This document shows, piece by piece, positions 22,616-34,200 of a DNA stretch of 64,000 nucleotides. Within the stretch, counting starts at the first letter, position 1; every line of letters begins with the position of its first letter. The notes under the pieces are model-generated. The model was not told where the DNA came from. It made no database searches and saw nothing but the letters and a program-made list of their open reading frames with translations. Location: the NCBI RefSeq assembly GCF_036373705.1, contig NC_089863.1, forward strand, positions 30,092,227-30,156,226, read 5' to 3'. The position numbers and the translations under genes are program-made. This stretch comes from Amia ocellicauda (lineage: Eukaryota; Chordata; Actinopteri; Amiiformes; Amiidae).

Positions 22616-24764
22616 AGCTCTCTTCACATCCTCACATGCAATGGACCTGGGAAAGGCACTCAAGTACTTTAGAAGGCACTCGAGTAAGTCAATCATTTGC
22701 GACCTCACAGCCCGATGACACAGGGGGTCCTCGGAAATCGTCAGTGATGCGTTCTTGAATATCGTGACAAATTGGGAAACAAATGAAAGGGAATTGATAT
22801 CCATAAGATATGATGGGAATAGCATCCCACGGGACCTGTTCACAGGCTGAGAACACGTAATGTTGTGGGGCGATGGAAGTGTGTGATTATTTTCATACTG
22901 TAATTGCATCAGTCTATAATATCTGCTGGCCATCGCATTTGTGATATTTAATCTTGATCCAGACCGATAGCAAGCTCTCTCACCTGGCCTGAATCATTCC
23001 TCCACGCTACTGACGTCCCAAGATAGAAGGTAAACCACAGCCTTACTGGAGTGATGCTGGACGCTGCCTGGCATGCAACGCATCAGCCACCACCTGCACT
23101 CAACCGCCAATTTGCCACGACTAAAGCTGATGACAAAACTTCCAATATTAATTAGCGACAACTCTGTGAAATGACGAACAACGAGTCGACGAATTGCGGG
23201 GACCCCCTGTATAAGGATAATATTTTTTATGTTGAGTCTGTGAAATGTTCGAGATGTATATGTCACACTGGGTTCTTAAGGGCTAAAACGATAACCATCT
23301 ATCCCCTAGCATTCTGGCTCCATTTTTGTTTCTTGGAAGTATCGTAGTTCTGCCAAATGGAGCGGGGGATGTAAACACCATTGCCGAAACAAACTACGCA
23401 ATGGCTGTGTCAACCAAATGTTGCCATGTGGTGTGCCACATGTCAATTGGTCAGGCTGAACTAGAACAGACGAGTCTTTTTGTCCGGATGGGCTTGCTGT
23501 ACTGCTGGGATCAAGGTAGAGGGGAAACTGAAGTATGATGTGCTTTGAACTATACCTATTTGCACAATAACTAGATTTGAAAAACACATAACAAGAACAT
23601 AATGCCACATATGTTATGAGTATTTTTCCTTTGTTTCCATTTTATGTGCATGTTTTATTGTAATTTTCTTTAAAGCATGTTTTAATACTTCATAATGTTT
23701 TGCACTGGCAAAAACTGGCCAGGACTTGTCTAAGTAACATTGTTGTTGTAATTCAGCCTCATCTTGTTGAATTTAATCGGTCATCAGGCACAGTATTTGG
23801 TATGACTGAAACTCATGTGTTAACACAGCCAATGGACATGAAAGATTTGCTTATTGTTTACATTGTGAAATTGTGGGAAACCAAAATGTTTATTACAAAT
23901 GAAAACATCTGGATCCATTATCAATGCTGTGTTTATCACCAAAGGCAAGAGCTGGACAAGCAAACACAAAATATGAACATCTGCCAACATTCTTCACGAT
24001 TGTTTAGATGCTGACAACTCCAAAAAGACTCCAATGTTAAAGAGCAATCCTAGACTGTTCTAGAAGTAGTCCAATGCACCACAATAAATAACCCAGTCAG
24101 ACACTGGCTGTACTATCCAAAGCGTTTAAGCTTACTGGTGTGCCAAAGATGAACGTACACAACACTGAAAAACATTCTGACTTTTATATCAGTTAGTGCA
24201 TCAATCAAAATGTAATTTTACAGATTTATGGTGCAATGGAATGAAAATGTCTTCAAATTTGTGTTTTTTTGCTCTTAATAATTTGTAGCATGCACGAATA
24301 CAGCAGAATTACTGCAGTGTTATCCACATTTTAGTTGGTTAGCTGGAAAGGGAGATACTCCTGTGGGAATACAACACCAGAATCTACACCCCTGATCTGA
24401 AACATAGTGGTCACATGCTGGTAAATTAATCTTGACAGGAGGGGGTACTGCCATGATCCTTTAAAGTGGTTACAGTTTTAATACAAATGAAAGGACAATA
24501 AATGTCAAGATCTAAAGCAGTATAGTATAGTATTTACCAAAATATTAATTGAACATTGAAATCCATTCGTACCAATTTACAATGTCATGTCACTGCCTCA
24601 AATGCCAAGACATTTTACTAGGATATCAACACCGGCATTGCTCATTGAACTTTACTGAACTTATCAGAGTTTGTTCGACAGTGATTTTGCCAAAAGAAAA
24701 CTGTTGAGGTTGCAGTTCATTGAACAGTTAGGAGGGGTTGGATGGTGTGTACACTTTGTACACA
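22616..24764. other. Intergenic after MS4A-2, nothing recognised
   Basis: This is unique sequence. The open frames here (for example 22505-22933 and 22994-23266 on the minus strand) match no protein that I recognise. They lack splice or codon support. Confidence 0.5.
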
Positions 24765-25547
24765 CAAGATCTCACCTCGTGGAGTTTCAATGATCATGAG
24801 AACGGTGAGGAATCAGCCCAGAACTACACGGGAGGATCTTGTTAATGATCTCAAGGCAGCTGGGACCATAGTCACCAAGAAAACAATTGGTAACACACTA
24901 TGCCGTGAAGGACTAAAATCCTGCAGTGCCCGCAAGGTCCCCCTGCTCAAGAAAGCACACGTACAGGCCCGTCTGAACTGAGAACTGGGTGAAAGTGTTG
25001 TGGTCAGATGAGACCAAAATTGAGCTCTTTGGCAATAACTCGCCGTGTTTGGAGAAGGAGGAATGCTGCCTATGACCCCAAGAACACCATCTCCACTGTC
25101 AAACATGGAGGTGGAAACATTATGCTTTGGGGTTGTTTTTCTGCTAAGGGGACAGGACAACTGCACCGCATCAAAGGGACGATGGATGGGGCCATGTACC
25201 GTCAAATCTTGGGTGAGAACCTCCTTCCCTCAGCCAGGGCATTGAAAATGGGTCATGGATGGGTATTCCAGCATGACAATGACCCAAAACACACAGCCAA
25301 GGCAACAAAGGAGTGGCTCAAAAGAAGCACATTAAGGTCCTGTAGTGGCCTAGCCAGTCTCCAGATCTTAATCCCATAGAAAATCTGTGGAGGGAGCTGA
25401 AGGTTCGAGTTGCCAAATGTCAGCCTCGAAACCTTGGAAGAGGAGTGGGACAAAATCCCTCCTGAGATGTGTGCAAACCTGGTGGCCAACTACAAGAAAC
25501 GTCTGACCTCTGTGATTGCCAACAAGGGTTTTGCCACCAACTACTAA
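24765..25547 (+). pseudogene. Tc1-like transposase, family A copy c (broken)
   Basis: Decoding starts in the linker ([16 protein letters not shown]). About 33 bp are lost at 24976-24980 where [12 protein letters not shown] should be, and TGA closes the frame there. The first Asp region (GTGGTCAGATGAGACC) follows in a different frame. The central part [11 protein letters not shown] to [10 protein letters not shown] is intact. One-base changes at about 25322 and a small deletion near 25437 (lost NDLERICK) break the C-terminus. It ends at TAA 25545-25547. It is inactive. Confidence 0.88.
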
Positions 25548-25596
25548 GTCGAAGGGGTCAAATACTTATTTCCCTCATTAACATGCAAATCAATTC

Positions 25597-26019
25597 TGTA
25601 ATGGTTTCCAGCCATCGCTCTCTATCTCCACTAGAGGCCGCTGTCTCCGTCTTTCCTTTTCCCTTCATTGTTCTTTTTTCACATATCAGTCACCCAGTTA
25701 ACATTCCTCCACACCCTTGTGCACTTGTCCTCTGTTTTCATTGGCTCTTTCTTTCCTGTTCCTGCTCCTTGTCTTAAACCCCTCACTGCCCTCACTCGGG
25801 GCGAAGTCTCGTCAGCACAGCTTATGACGCCGAGCCCTGTTTCCTCCGAGCCCTGCCCTGTTTCCTCTCCTCCGGCCACCGACTGTGACCTCGACCACGA
25901 CTCTGCCTTGCCTCTCTTGCCCTGATCTGCCGGTATCCGACCCACGCCTTTACGACGATCCCTCAATCCAGCACTGCACCTGGGTCCTCTATTCCCGAGC
26001 CCCCGAGGCACACGTGACA
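25597..26019 (+). mobile_element. Solo LTR inserted into Tc1 copy c
   Basis: A 423-bp insertion begins TGTAATGG and ends CACGTGACA, with the TG...CA ends of an LTR. It is flanked by the 5-bp direct repeat AATTC (25592-25596 and 26020-26024). Removing one repeat and the insert restores the Tc1 terminal repeat as in copies a and d. The interior is pyrimidine-rich and has no coding frame of note. A single TG...CA block with a 5-bp duplication is what LTR-LTR recombination leaves. The retroelement family is not identifiable here, and strand is arbitrary. Confidence 0.83.
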
Positions 26020-26182
26020 AATTCATAACTTTTTTGAAATGCGTTTTTCTGGATTTTTTTGTTGTTGTTCTGTCTCTCACTGTTAAAATACACCTACCAT
26101 TAAAATTATAGACTGATCATTTCTTTGTCAGTGGGCAAACGTACAAAATCAGCAGGGGATCAAATACTTCACTCACTATATA

Positions 26183-27219
26183 CACTCACCTAAAGGATTA
26201 TTAGGAACACCTGTTCAATTTCTCATTAATGCAATTATCTAATCAACCAATCACATGGCAGTTGCTTCAATGCATTTAGGGGTGTGGTCCTGGTCAAGAC
26301 AATCTCCTGAACTCCACACTGAATGTCTGAATGGGAAAGAAAGGTGATTTAAGCAATTTTGAGCGTGGCATGGTTGTTGGTGCCAGACGGGCCGGTCTGA
26401 GTATTTCACAATCTGCTCAGTTACTGGGATTTTCACGCACAACCATTTCTAGGGTTTACAAAGAATGGTGTGAAAAGGGAAAAACATCCAGTATACGGCA
26501 GTCCTGTGGGCGAAAATGCCTTGTTGATGCTAGAGGTCAGAGGAGAATGGGCCGACTGATTCAAGCTGATAGAAGAGCAACTTTGACTGAAATAACCACT
26601 CGTTACAACCGAGGTATGCAGCAAAGCATTTGTGAAGCCACAACACGTACAACCTTGAGGCGGATGGGCTACAACAGCAGAAGACCACACCGGGTACCAC
26701 TCATCTCCACTACAAATAGGAAAAAGAGGCTACAATTTGCACAAGCTCACCAAAATTGGACAGTTGAAGACTGGAAAAATGTTGCCTGGTCTGATGAGTC
26801 TCGATTTCTGTTGAGACATTCAGATGGTAGAGTCAGAATTTGGTGTAAACAGAATGAGAACATGGATCCATCATGCCTTGTTACCACTGTGCAGGCTGCT
26901 GGTGGTGGTGTAATGGTGTGGGGGATGTTTTCTTGGCACACTTTAGGCCCCTTAGTGCCCAATTGGGCATTGTTTAAATGCCACGGCCTACCTGAGCATT
27001 GTTTCTGACCATGTCCATCCCTTTATAACCACAATGTACCCATCCTCTGATGGCTACTTCCAGCAGGATAATGCACCATGTCACAAAGGTCGAATCATTT
27101 CAAATTGGTTTCTTGAACATGACAATGAGTTCACTGTACTAAACTGGCCCCCACAGTCACCAGATCTCAACCCAATAGAGCATCTTTGGGATGTGGTGGA
27201 ATGGGAGCTTCGTGCCCTG
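26183..27219 (+). mobile_element. Tc1-like transposon, family B, 3'-truncated
   Basis: The left end CACTCACCTAAAGGATTATT follows a TA at 26181-26182. The transposase then starts at 26331. Homology stops near 27219 (GAGCTTCGTGCCCTGG). No copy of the terminal repeat (AATCCTTTAGGTGAGTG) is found downstream, so the 3' end is lost. Confidence 0.88.
26331..27219 (+). pseudogene. Tc1-like transposase, family B (broken)
   Basis: The ATG at 26331 begins MGKKGDLSNFERGMVVGARR. The paired-like DNA-binding domain and the first Asp (VAWSDESRFLL) are open to about residue 207. After WHTLGPLVP the frame is lost near 26955 and the native sequence resumes at about 27034 as SSDGYFQQDNAPCHK (second Asp) and [15 protein letters not shown] (Glu). 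The C-terminal 80 or so residues are missing. All three catalytic acids survive, but in two frames. Confidence 0.9.
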
Positions 27220-29366
27220 GTTATAATGAAACTGCAAAAAAGCACTACTGAATTGATCTCAATGTAGTTTTAAAACAGCATTTCAGACCTTGATTCTAAA
27301 GGAGTATAACAGCTAAAAGAGCTGAATACAATTGTCTATAGACAGAGTTGCTCCTGAAGACAAGGAGGGCCCTGATCCATTGAGAACTGTATATGATAAT
27401 GTTTCACTCAATTTCACTCAATTTCCTATCGTTGCCAATTAATCTAATTTTAAAATACTTCTCATGGTGTCACGGTTAATAGGACAATCTGAGTGAGGAC
27501 TGGATTTTAAAGTCGCCTTTAAATGGAAAAACAAAGTAGTGTAAACATTAAATTCAGGCACTATAGGCCTACTTTTACTAAATTGTGTCATTGCACAAAC
27601 CATAAAACAATGACAATAGAGGTGATTTTTTATATCGTTAAGTATTCATCCATTTTATTTTGTGATGTTCAAAGTAATTCATGAGGTGAACTTAATTGCT
27701 TATGCAAAAACCAGAATGTGTGAGCTCTCGGCCGATCAAATCAGCACAGTTCCACTGGCACAATAGATCATTGTTACCCGACACTGACAGGCCTTCTCGA
27801 TTATTATTTTTTAATTCATTATTCAAATTATTTTCTTGCCAATTACTTAGAAAGAACATGCCAGCATTTATATTATTATTGTATTATTATTACACTCAGC
27901 CACTCCACATCAGCTGCCATGTAAGTCCATTGTGATACTTTGAACATACCTCGCATGCTAACCAAGACAAAGCAAACCCATTCATCCATCTTTGCTCTTC
28001 TAGAAACTGGTATTTGTGAGAAATGGCAGTTTATTTTAAAGACTTATGCAGCTCTTAAGAAGAAGAATGGGAGTTTTCTTTTCCTTTTCTTAAAGGGGCT
28101 GGCCATGCAATTCTGCCCATATCACTTCCCCACATCCCCGTGATGTCCCAGACTTCCACCCTCTCCAAACACACGTGTGTCCATGCCAAATACCATAGTG
28201 TGTCCATCATCCTGTGAATGGCAATGATTCCCAAGTGAACACTGAGTCACCTGCAGTAGTTTTCCAGGAGAGAAGCTGAACACAAATTAAGGATTCAAAC
28301 CAAACACATCTGGGAGCAGCAGTGATAAACCCAGTTGATCAACGGACATGGTCTCATTATCGAGGGTCGGTGTGTTTACACTGCATGTGCTGTGTCCTCT
28401 AAGACAGCTGGAGGGGTCATCTGGGAGTCAACAGCAGGAAGGGGCAGGAGAGAAGAGAAGGTCATGCAGAGTCCAACAGCACCGAGGACACAGAAGGGAC
28501 AGTGTATACAGTACAAATCAGATCCTTGTTACTGGAGGATAACAGTGTTGCCTTATTCCAATTTTTGGGAGAAATTGGAATGTTAAAAAAAACACATTTG
28601 AAGCATTTGTTCGGGAGTTTTCACTCTTAATATGCTATACAATGCTATATCTTTTAATTTCTGGCATTTGGAAAAACTTGGGTTGAATTACAGTGCGTGA
28701 CAACTGCTTTGGCTGATGAATGGCGATGTATTCACTACACCCAATGAAGGAGACCCATTATTTCAGAACATCTCGGCTCTCTTAGCCTCTGCTGGTTTGT
28801 TCTCAGGTCAGCAGTAGTGTAGCCAGACAATTTATTTTCCAGGGGTTCAAGGGTAAGAAAATTAACAATGATGAAACTATAGATTCCAGTAATGCCATCG
28901 TAGCTTTGCAGTGCACAGTGAGACTCTCTGAAAGGGGGTGGTGGTTGTGTTGTGAGATGATCAGAATAATGGTTTCTCACTTGCTTTCTCTGATGAGGCG
29001 GGCTGGGGAGGTGGTCAACATTTCTACAACTTCACCGAAATGTGCGACTGGAGATGGTAGCCCCCTTAGGCTAGGCCACTGCAAGTCAGTGTCTGTGTTT
29101 GAACACTAGTTGGGAAAGCAGGGTTCTGGGCACCGGGATCTATGAACCACTGACCCTTTAGCTGCTCTTTATGAAGGGTGTTTACATGGACATCATTATT
29201 CAAATGACAGCAGCCAAGAGATGTTCACAATCATGTTTACAATCTCACGGGGACTCACAGATTAGTCATAAGATTTCCCATCCACCCCTTTTCGAAAGAT
29301 ACTCCTAATAAAATGTCAGTTCAGTTTGCTTTTCACACGCAGATCATATTGACAAATGTGTTGTTT
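27220..29366. other. Intergenic, nothing recognised
   Basis: This is unique sequence between the truncated Tc1-B and a hAT-like half element. No exon was recognised on either strand. Confidence 0.5.
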
Positions 29367-29440
29367 CAGTGGATCCTAACCCTGGTCTAGGAGGCTCCCT
29401 GTTTCTGCTGGTTTCCATTCCAGACCCATTCTTCCCTACT
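29367..29440 (+). mobile_element. Left end of a hAT-like fold-back element
   Basis: CAGTGGATCCTAACCCTGGT and then CTGTTTCTGCTGGTTTCCATTCC match the left arm of the element at 3356-3682 with scattered differences. No matching right arm is found within 400 bp, so only one end remains. Confidence 0.5.
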
Positions 29441-29844
29441 GACCTGACTGCACATGTTTAAGAACTGAAAACAAAGGCCAAAGGCTGATACAAGACCATC
29501 ATTAGTTCAGGTAAGGACACAGTGAAGAGCTCAATCCTCCAGGCGCAGGAATGGCAACCACTGCATGATTTGAATCGAGACATACAGTCAAGGTCAAGTC
29601 TGTTACCAACCCGTGTCCTAGAATTTGAACTACTTTTCTTGATTTCCTTTGGTTGACACTTTTTGTCAGCCACTTCTTCCCTCAGGCATCTGACTGCCCC
29701 AGACTCTCCTCTCTGCTCTCTGCCCCATAGTGTGGATGAGCCTCAGCACTGCAGTGTCTGACCATCCTCCCAGGACCTCAGTTTGGATTGCACCTGTAGA
29801 CCATTCTGATTTCTCATCAACCTTCATGTTCTGCACTGTCATTA

Positions 29845-29850
29845 TTTATT
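29845..29850 (-). other. Polyadenylation signal AATAAA, MS4A-3
   Basis: AATAAA on the minus strand lies about 490 bp after the MS4A-3 stop codon. It is the nearest canonical signal I found downstream. Confidence 0.4.
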
Positions 29851-30336
29851 AATATAGTGATGCTCTTATCTTTCTATTGCTGTGTACATGTAGACAACTG
29901 TATGTTAGTGCATTTTACAACCATTAACCATTTAGCATCTGCTAAATGACTTCCATAATACTAATATAAAAAGTCATTTCCTCTGACATAATAAGACAAG
30001 ATGTTAAAATATGTTAAAACCACCACCAAACAAAACAAAACAAAACAGAAAACAGAATGAGGAAGAACATGTTGAAAATCACACCATCTCGTTACATGGA
30101 CACAAAGGATATTCCAAAGCTGACATTTTCCAAATTTCCGAGAGTGTCAAAGTTCTCTTTCCCCGGCTACACAACCTGCTTTAAAAGAGACGTCAGTAAA
30201 CGGGCTTCAGATGAGCAGACATTGAGAAGAAACTACAGAAAAGCAGTCATCCAGGTAGTGTCTCTAGTGTACTTTCAATGTCTCAGTGGTCCCGTCTCTC
30301 GCTCACAACCCCCCCACCTCACCCTCCATAATCAGC

Positions 30337-33244
30337 CTATGGCTCTGTCACTCTGTGTCCTGCGGAGGGGTGAGGTTGTGAAGACCACTCTCTGTCCGGC
30401 ACTGGCTGGTGGGACGGCGCGCTGCTAGGCTGTGTTGCTGGCTGAGGGCTGGCCCCATACTGGATGACAATCACAGGCTGAGGAGAAATCAGAGAGAGAG
30501 AGAGAGGTTTCAGTTACACAGAAATCTCTGGCTGAAACAGATAATGTTCAATGGGAGAATCCAAAATTGACATAACTGTTTGAACTGACCTTATTTGACA
30601 AATAGCACCACAAGAAACTTGAGCAGATTGACAAAGTGATTTCAAAGCTTTCTATTCCTATCTGTTTCTTTCCTTTGATAGTCAAATGTGCAATATCTGC
30701 CACAAAGATATTTAGTTCTAATCTAAAAAGTGGTTTCAAAGTATTTGTATTACTATGAAATCATTACAAGATGTATTTATTTATGTTTATTTCTTTATTT
30801 TTAATCAAGTGCAGAGTCTGTGCTTCCCACCCCAGTGTCAGTGATGCACACAGCTTTGCACCCAAAGACCGCGACAGAGATGGCCACACAGAACTCCAGG
30901 AATGCCAAAGTCAGCAAGACCATATTTAATGGAGTATATGGATTACCCTAGGAAGAACAGAAAAAGAGAATGTGAGAGTTGTGGATTACAGAAAGTTTCA
31001 AGCAGCTGATATAATCTGTATTTCCACTATTGCTATATTTGCAACCACTTGACATTTTCTTGTTGTCCATGTTCACAATGACTCTCAGTGCTGGGAACAC
31101 TATTTTGTAGCCTTCACATTCAAGTAAATGCATTGTATGTTTAGGTTTTGGGGGGCCAGCTCCTCTAAAAAATAGTTTCCTTTGGCCCTTTTGCACAAAA
31201 ATGTTACCAACCCCTGGCGATAGATCTTGATTTGGAATAACAGCATTGATAGGAAACCAAATTTATATATGGGTGGCACTGGAAAGGACTAGACCGATTT
31301 GGAAGAAATGGAATGAACTAAACTTGTGTAGAATTAGAATTTAATCTGAATTGCAATTACTGATGCAGAGAGGCAAGAGAATTGTGGGAATTCACCTCAG
31401 GTCTGGTTGGGACTTTGACTTGGTATATCCAAGCATGTCCCAACTGCACTGACAGGACACCAGAGTAGAGGGATAATACATGGAAAGCATGGAGCATACA
31501 CCCCTAGAAAAAACTGTAAAGGATTTCAGTCTTGGGCTTGGAAATGCCTTCAATAAATGACCATCGACATCGAAACAAGACAGACGACAGCACTGACACA
31601 AAGCCATGGGCATCCAGCCATAAAACAGAACGCCTCTCCACTGTGCCTGCTGAACTCTTCTCTTAAACAGTTTAAGGAATGAAAGGCTGCCTGACTAGAC
31701 AGCAAGAGAAATATGAAACAATTACCCTATAATGATGATGAGAACCCATAATAATTTCCACGGAGAAAATAAACATTGCGATAGGCGATGCCACCGCACT
31801 CAAGATATTCATGGTCAAGGCTGCTCTGATCTCCAAAAAATTTTAAATCAATCAATAAATGAATGAGACACCAGAGCTACTGTTCTTACTTCTCTTGGAT
31901 CTGCTCTGCTGCTCGGCCCATTCACTCTGCTGGCCACAGTGGTGGAGGTTTAGTAAAATCTCAGGCCAATCTGTACTCACCAGACAAGCAGTCTTCTTCT
32001 GCTTCTCCCCCGCAATACTCAGAGCCCCCGAGATGATGTACTAGAGAGAAAAATCATATATCAACCACATCACAAGCCTTTACTTCATGTTCAACATTCA
32101 TCATAGTGTGGAATGTGAAATCGATGGCTTGGGTGGGTTGGATGCTTTGACATGTAATTGATCTGTGGAGCTGCTTTAAGTATATTGAGTGGTGTGATAC
32201 GTGTGCAACGTGTGTACAGTCAGGTGTGTGTCTGTAATCACAGCGAGAGTGACAGTCACAAGCTGCACAAGTGTATTGCTGATAAAAGTAATTTTAAAAA
32301 GGCGATCTGATCTGCAGTTGTTTGATCAGCCATAAAAGGAACCAAAAGAGTATTTCAAGATCTAATAGAGACGGTGAACTGCTGTAACCCATTTCATTTT
32401 GAATTGATAAAATTGGCACTTACTATCAGTGATGGCCAAAATGGGAGCCCGATGTGAAACCCTATGCTGTCCATTTCTCTTTCCACAAGAACTCCAGAGC
32501 CTACATTAAACAGTCCAATCATGATCTGGACAACCTGATCATGCAGAGAGAGGACAGAGCGCACAGACAAAGGGTTAAAATCTCCATGCTGTTTTCTATA
32601 GCAGAATCTGAAAATGCCTAATGAATCCAAGCTACAAGAAACTAGGCACACATGGTCGAATTCATTTGAGCACCTTCTGTGCTTGTCATATTCACAATAC
32701 AGATCAGTATATGTACCGATGTCAATCAATTGACCACTTCGTGTTCCTATTACTTACTCTTTTATACCAAACATGTCTTCAAAGATTCAGATGAAGAGAA
32801 TGCACAGTTTGGGATAAGTCTTACCTGGCCAATCAAGGGCTACAAGAGGAATAGTGAAGAGTTAAAAAAACAAAAGACAAAAACAAACACTAATTTGGAG
32901 AGGTCCATCAAATGGCAAAAAGAGAAGGATAATTCATACAAGCCGGAAACAGGAAGGGGCTGCCTGTATGATGGCTTGAGCCCCCTCTCCCTTTAGGTAG
33001 CATTATCTTCTTCAGGTAACCAGGGTTGTGTACAGTAAGCATGTAGAATATTCTCCAAACTCACCCCCAGGGCTGTGGGCTCTCCTTTTACAAAGCGCTT
33101 CCAAGCTGCAGACCCTGGGGAGGTGTAGCCATGGGGCAGCCCTGACTGGGCTAGGGGGGCACTGGAGGGCATGCTGCCCTGAGTCTGTGGGTACACCTGG
33201 GTGATGATCACCATGTCTCCTTCAGTGGTGACAGAGGCAGACAT
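30337..33244 (-). CDS. MS4A family four-transmembrane protein, local label MS4A-3 (intact, 237 aa)
   Basis: The best preserved MS4A gene of the window. Coding exons on the minus strand: 33244-33065 (MSASVTTEGDMVIITQV ... FVKGEPTALG), 32534-32424 (VVQIMIGLFNVGSGVLV, TM1, ending GLPFWPSLI), 32040-31981 (YIISGALSIAGEKQKK, TM2), 31830-31726 (IRAALTMNILSAVASPIA, TM3), 30947-30831 (FLEFCVAISVAVFGCKAVC, TM4) and 30477-30337 (PVIVIQYGASPQPATQP, proline-rich tail). All six join in frame, all introns are phase 0 with GT-AG ends, and the total is 714 bp including the stop. The N- and C-termini are predicted cytoplasmic. The extracellular loop between TM3 and TM4 is short and His-rich (MGSHHHYR). A conserved non-coding exon lies upstream (donor at 34119). 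The tail ends WSSQPHPSAGHRVTEP, in a different frame from the PPLQYTE-type ends of its paralogs. The family role is membrane signalling or channel modulation; the specific role is unknown. Confidence 0.9.
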
Positions 33245-34119
33245 CTTGACTAGCTGATCAGGACTTCCTGAAAGGAGACACACACAGAACAACTGTATAC
33301 ATTGCGAGGTCAGGTTTGACACTTTACTAACAATACTTTCACCAGCCCTCATTCACTTCCAGCATCTTTCAGTGCATCACTGTCAGAACTAAGAACAGTT
33401 TCTTGGCAGCAACATTTATGTGGACATAACTTTCACGTTTTCTAACCAAAACCACACGCTTTCTAGCCAACACGTTTCGTCAAATAATTCATTTGAAGCT
33501 ATGAGTTGTCCTGTTACAGCACTTATGCATGTTATGTATTTGAAGATGTTTCTGTATGGTGGTGGGTGAATGAAGGTGTGTGGAAGGGGTTAATCTCTCT
33601 ACACATGTTCAGAGCTGTGTTGGTGTGTGTAGTCCGTCATCAGGGCGGGCTGAGGTAGAACACAATACATGTTTACAGTTTACAATGAAACTGCTCAGCA
33701 AAACACAGGCGATGGGTTGGTATCTAAATCAATTCGTATGGGAGTAACTGATCACACTCAGTCTCAATGAGTAATATCGCATGTAATCAGCAAACAAATA
33801 ACTATTATTACTTGCAAATTGTCATGAGACCACCTCCCCGGCCAGACTGAACAAATCGACTTTGCAAAACCACAATATCAAGGTGGGGTTTTGTTACTGT
33901 GATGTATCTGTCTAATGCTACTAATAACGGAAACACACACATTTTAACGTTACAGAATGAAATATCCAGAACAGAAAAATAAGCGCACATTATCTAAATA
34001 CATCACACTTTCAAATCGCAATGCATTAAACCGTTACTATTCCCTTTGCTCTGCACAAATCCGGCACAATACCAATACAATCCACTTACTCTGCCATAAT
34101 AAGAGACAGCTTTACTCAC

Positions 34120-34200
34120 CACAAGTTTAATTTCCCCGTAAGTGTGTAGGTTAGGGCTATATTTATTTTAGTACGTTTGCACCCTCACACCTGTTTTTAA
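34120..34200 (-). other. Probable non-coding first exon of MS4A-3
   Basis: ACTTGTG|GTGAGTAAA (last exon base 34120, minus strand) matches the donor of the conserved first exons at 45791 and 59461 (GTTGTG|GTGAGTAAA). It sits about 850 bp before the exon with the ATG, as in MS4A-5. The upstream limit is arbitrary. Confidence 0.5.

Larger units (their letters stand above)
24765..26178 (+). mobile_element. Tc1-like transposon, family A copy c, 5'-truncated, with nested LTR
   Basis: Homology to copies b and d begins abruptly at CAAGATCTCACC (24765), in the middle of the transposase gene. It continues to the 3' terminal repeat, whose last bases are diverged (...TTCACTCACTATA). A 423-bp LTR (25597-26019) interrupts the terminal repeat. 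The next Tc1 element (family B) starts within a few bases of its end. Confidence 0.9.

Noticed and set aside
22994-23266. Minus-strand frame of 90 aa
   Set aside because: No recognisable domain, no splice context and no repeats of it elsewhere in the window, so it is not called a gene.
25679-26080. Open frames on both strands across 25.5-26.1 kb
   Set aside because: They lie inside the non-coding LTR and have low-complexity Ser/Pro/Arg content.
32993-33352. A longer N-terminus for MS4A-3 (MRAGESIVSKV... before MSASVTTEG)
   Set aside because: An acceptor (TTTCAG) at 33268-33270 and the same exon start in MS4A-5 and MS4A-6 show that the extra residues are intron.
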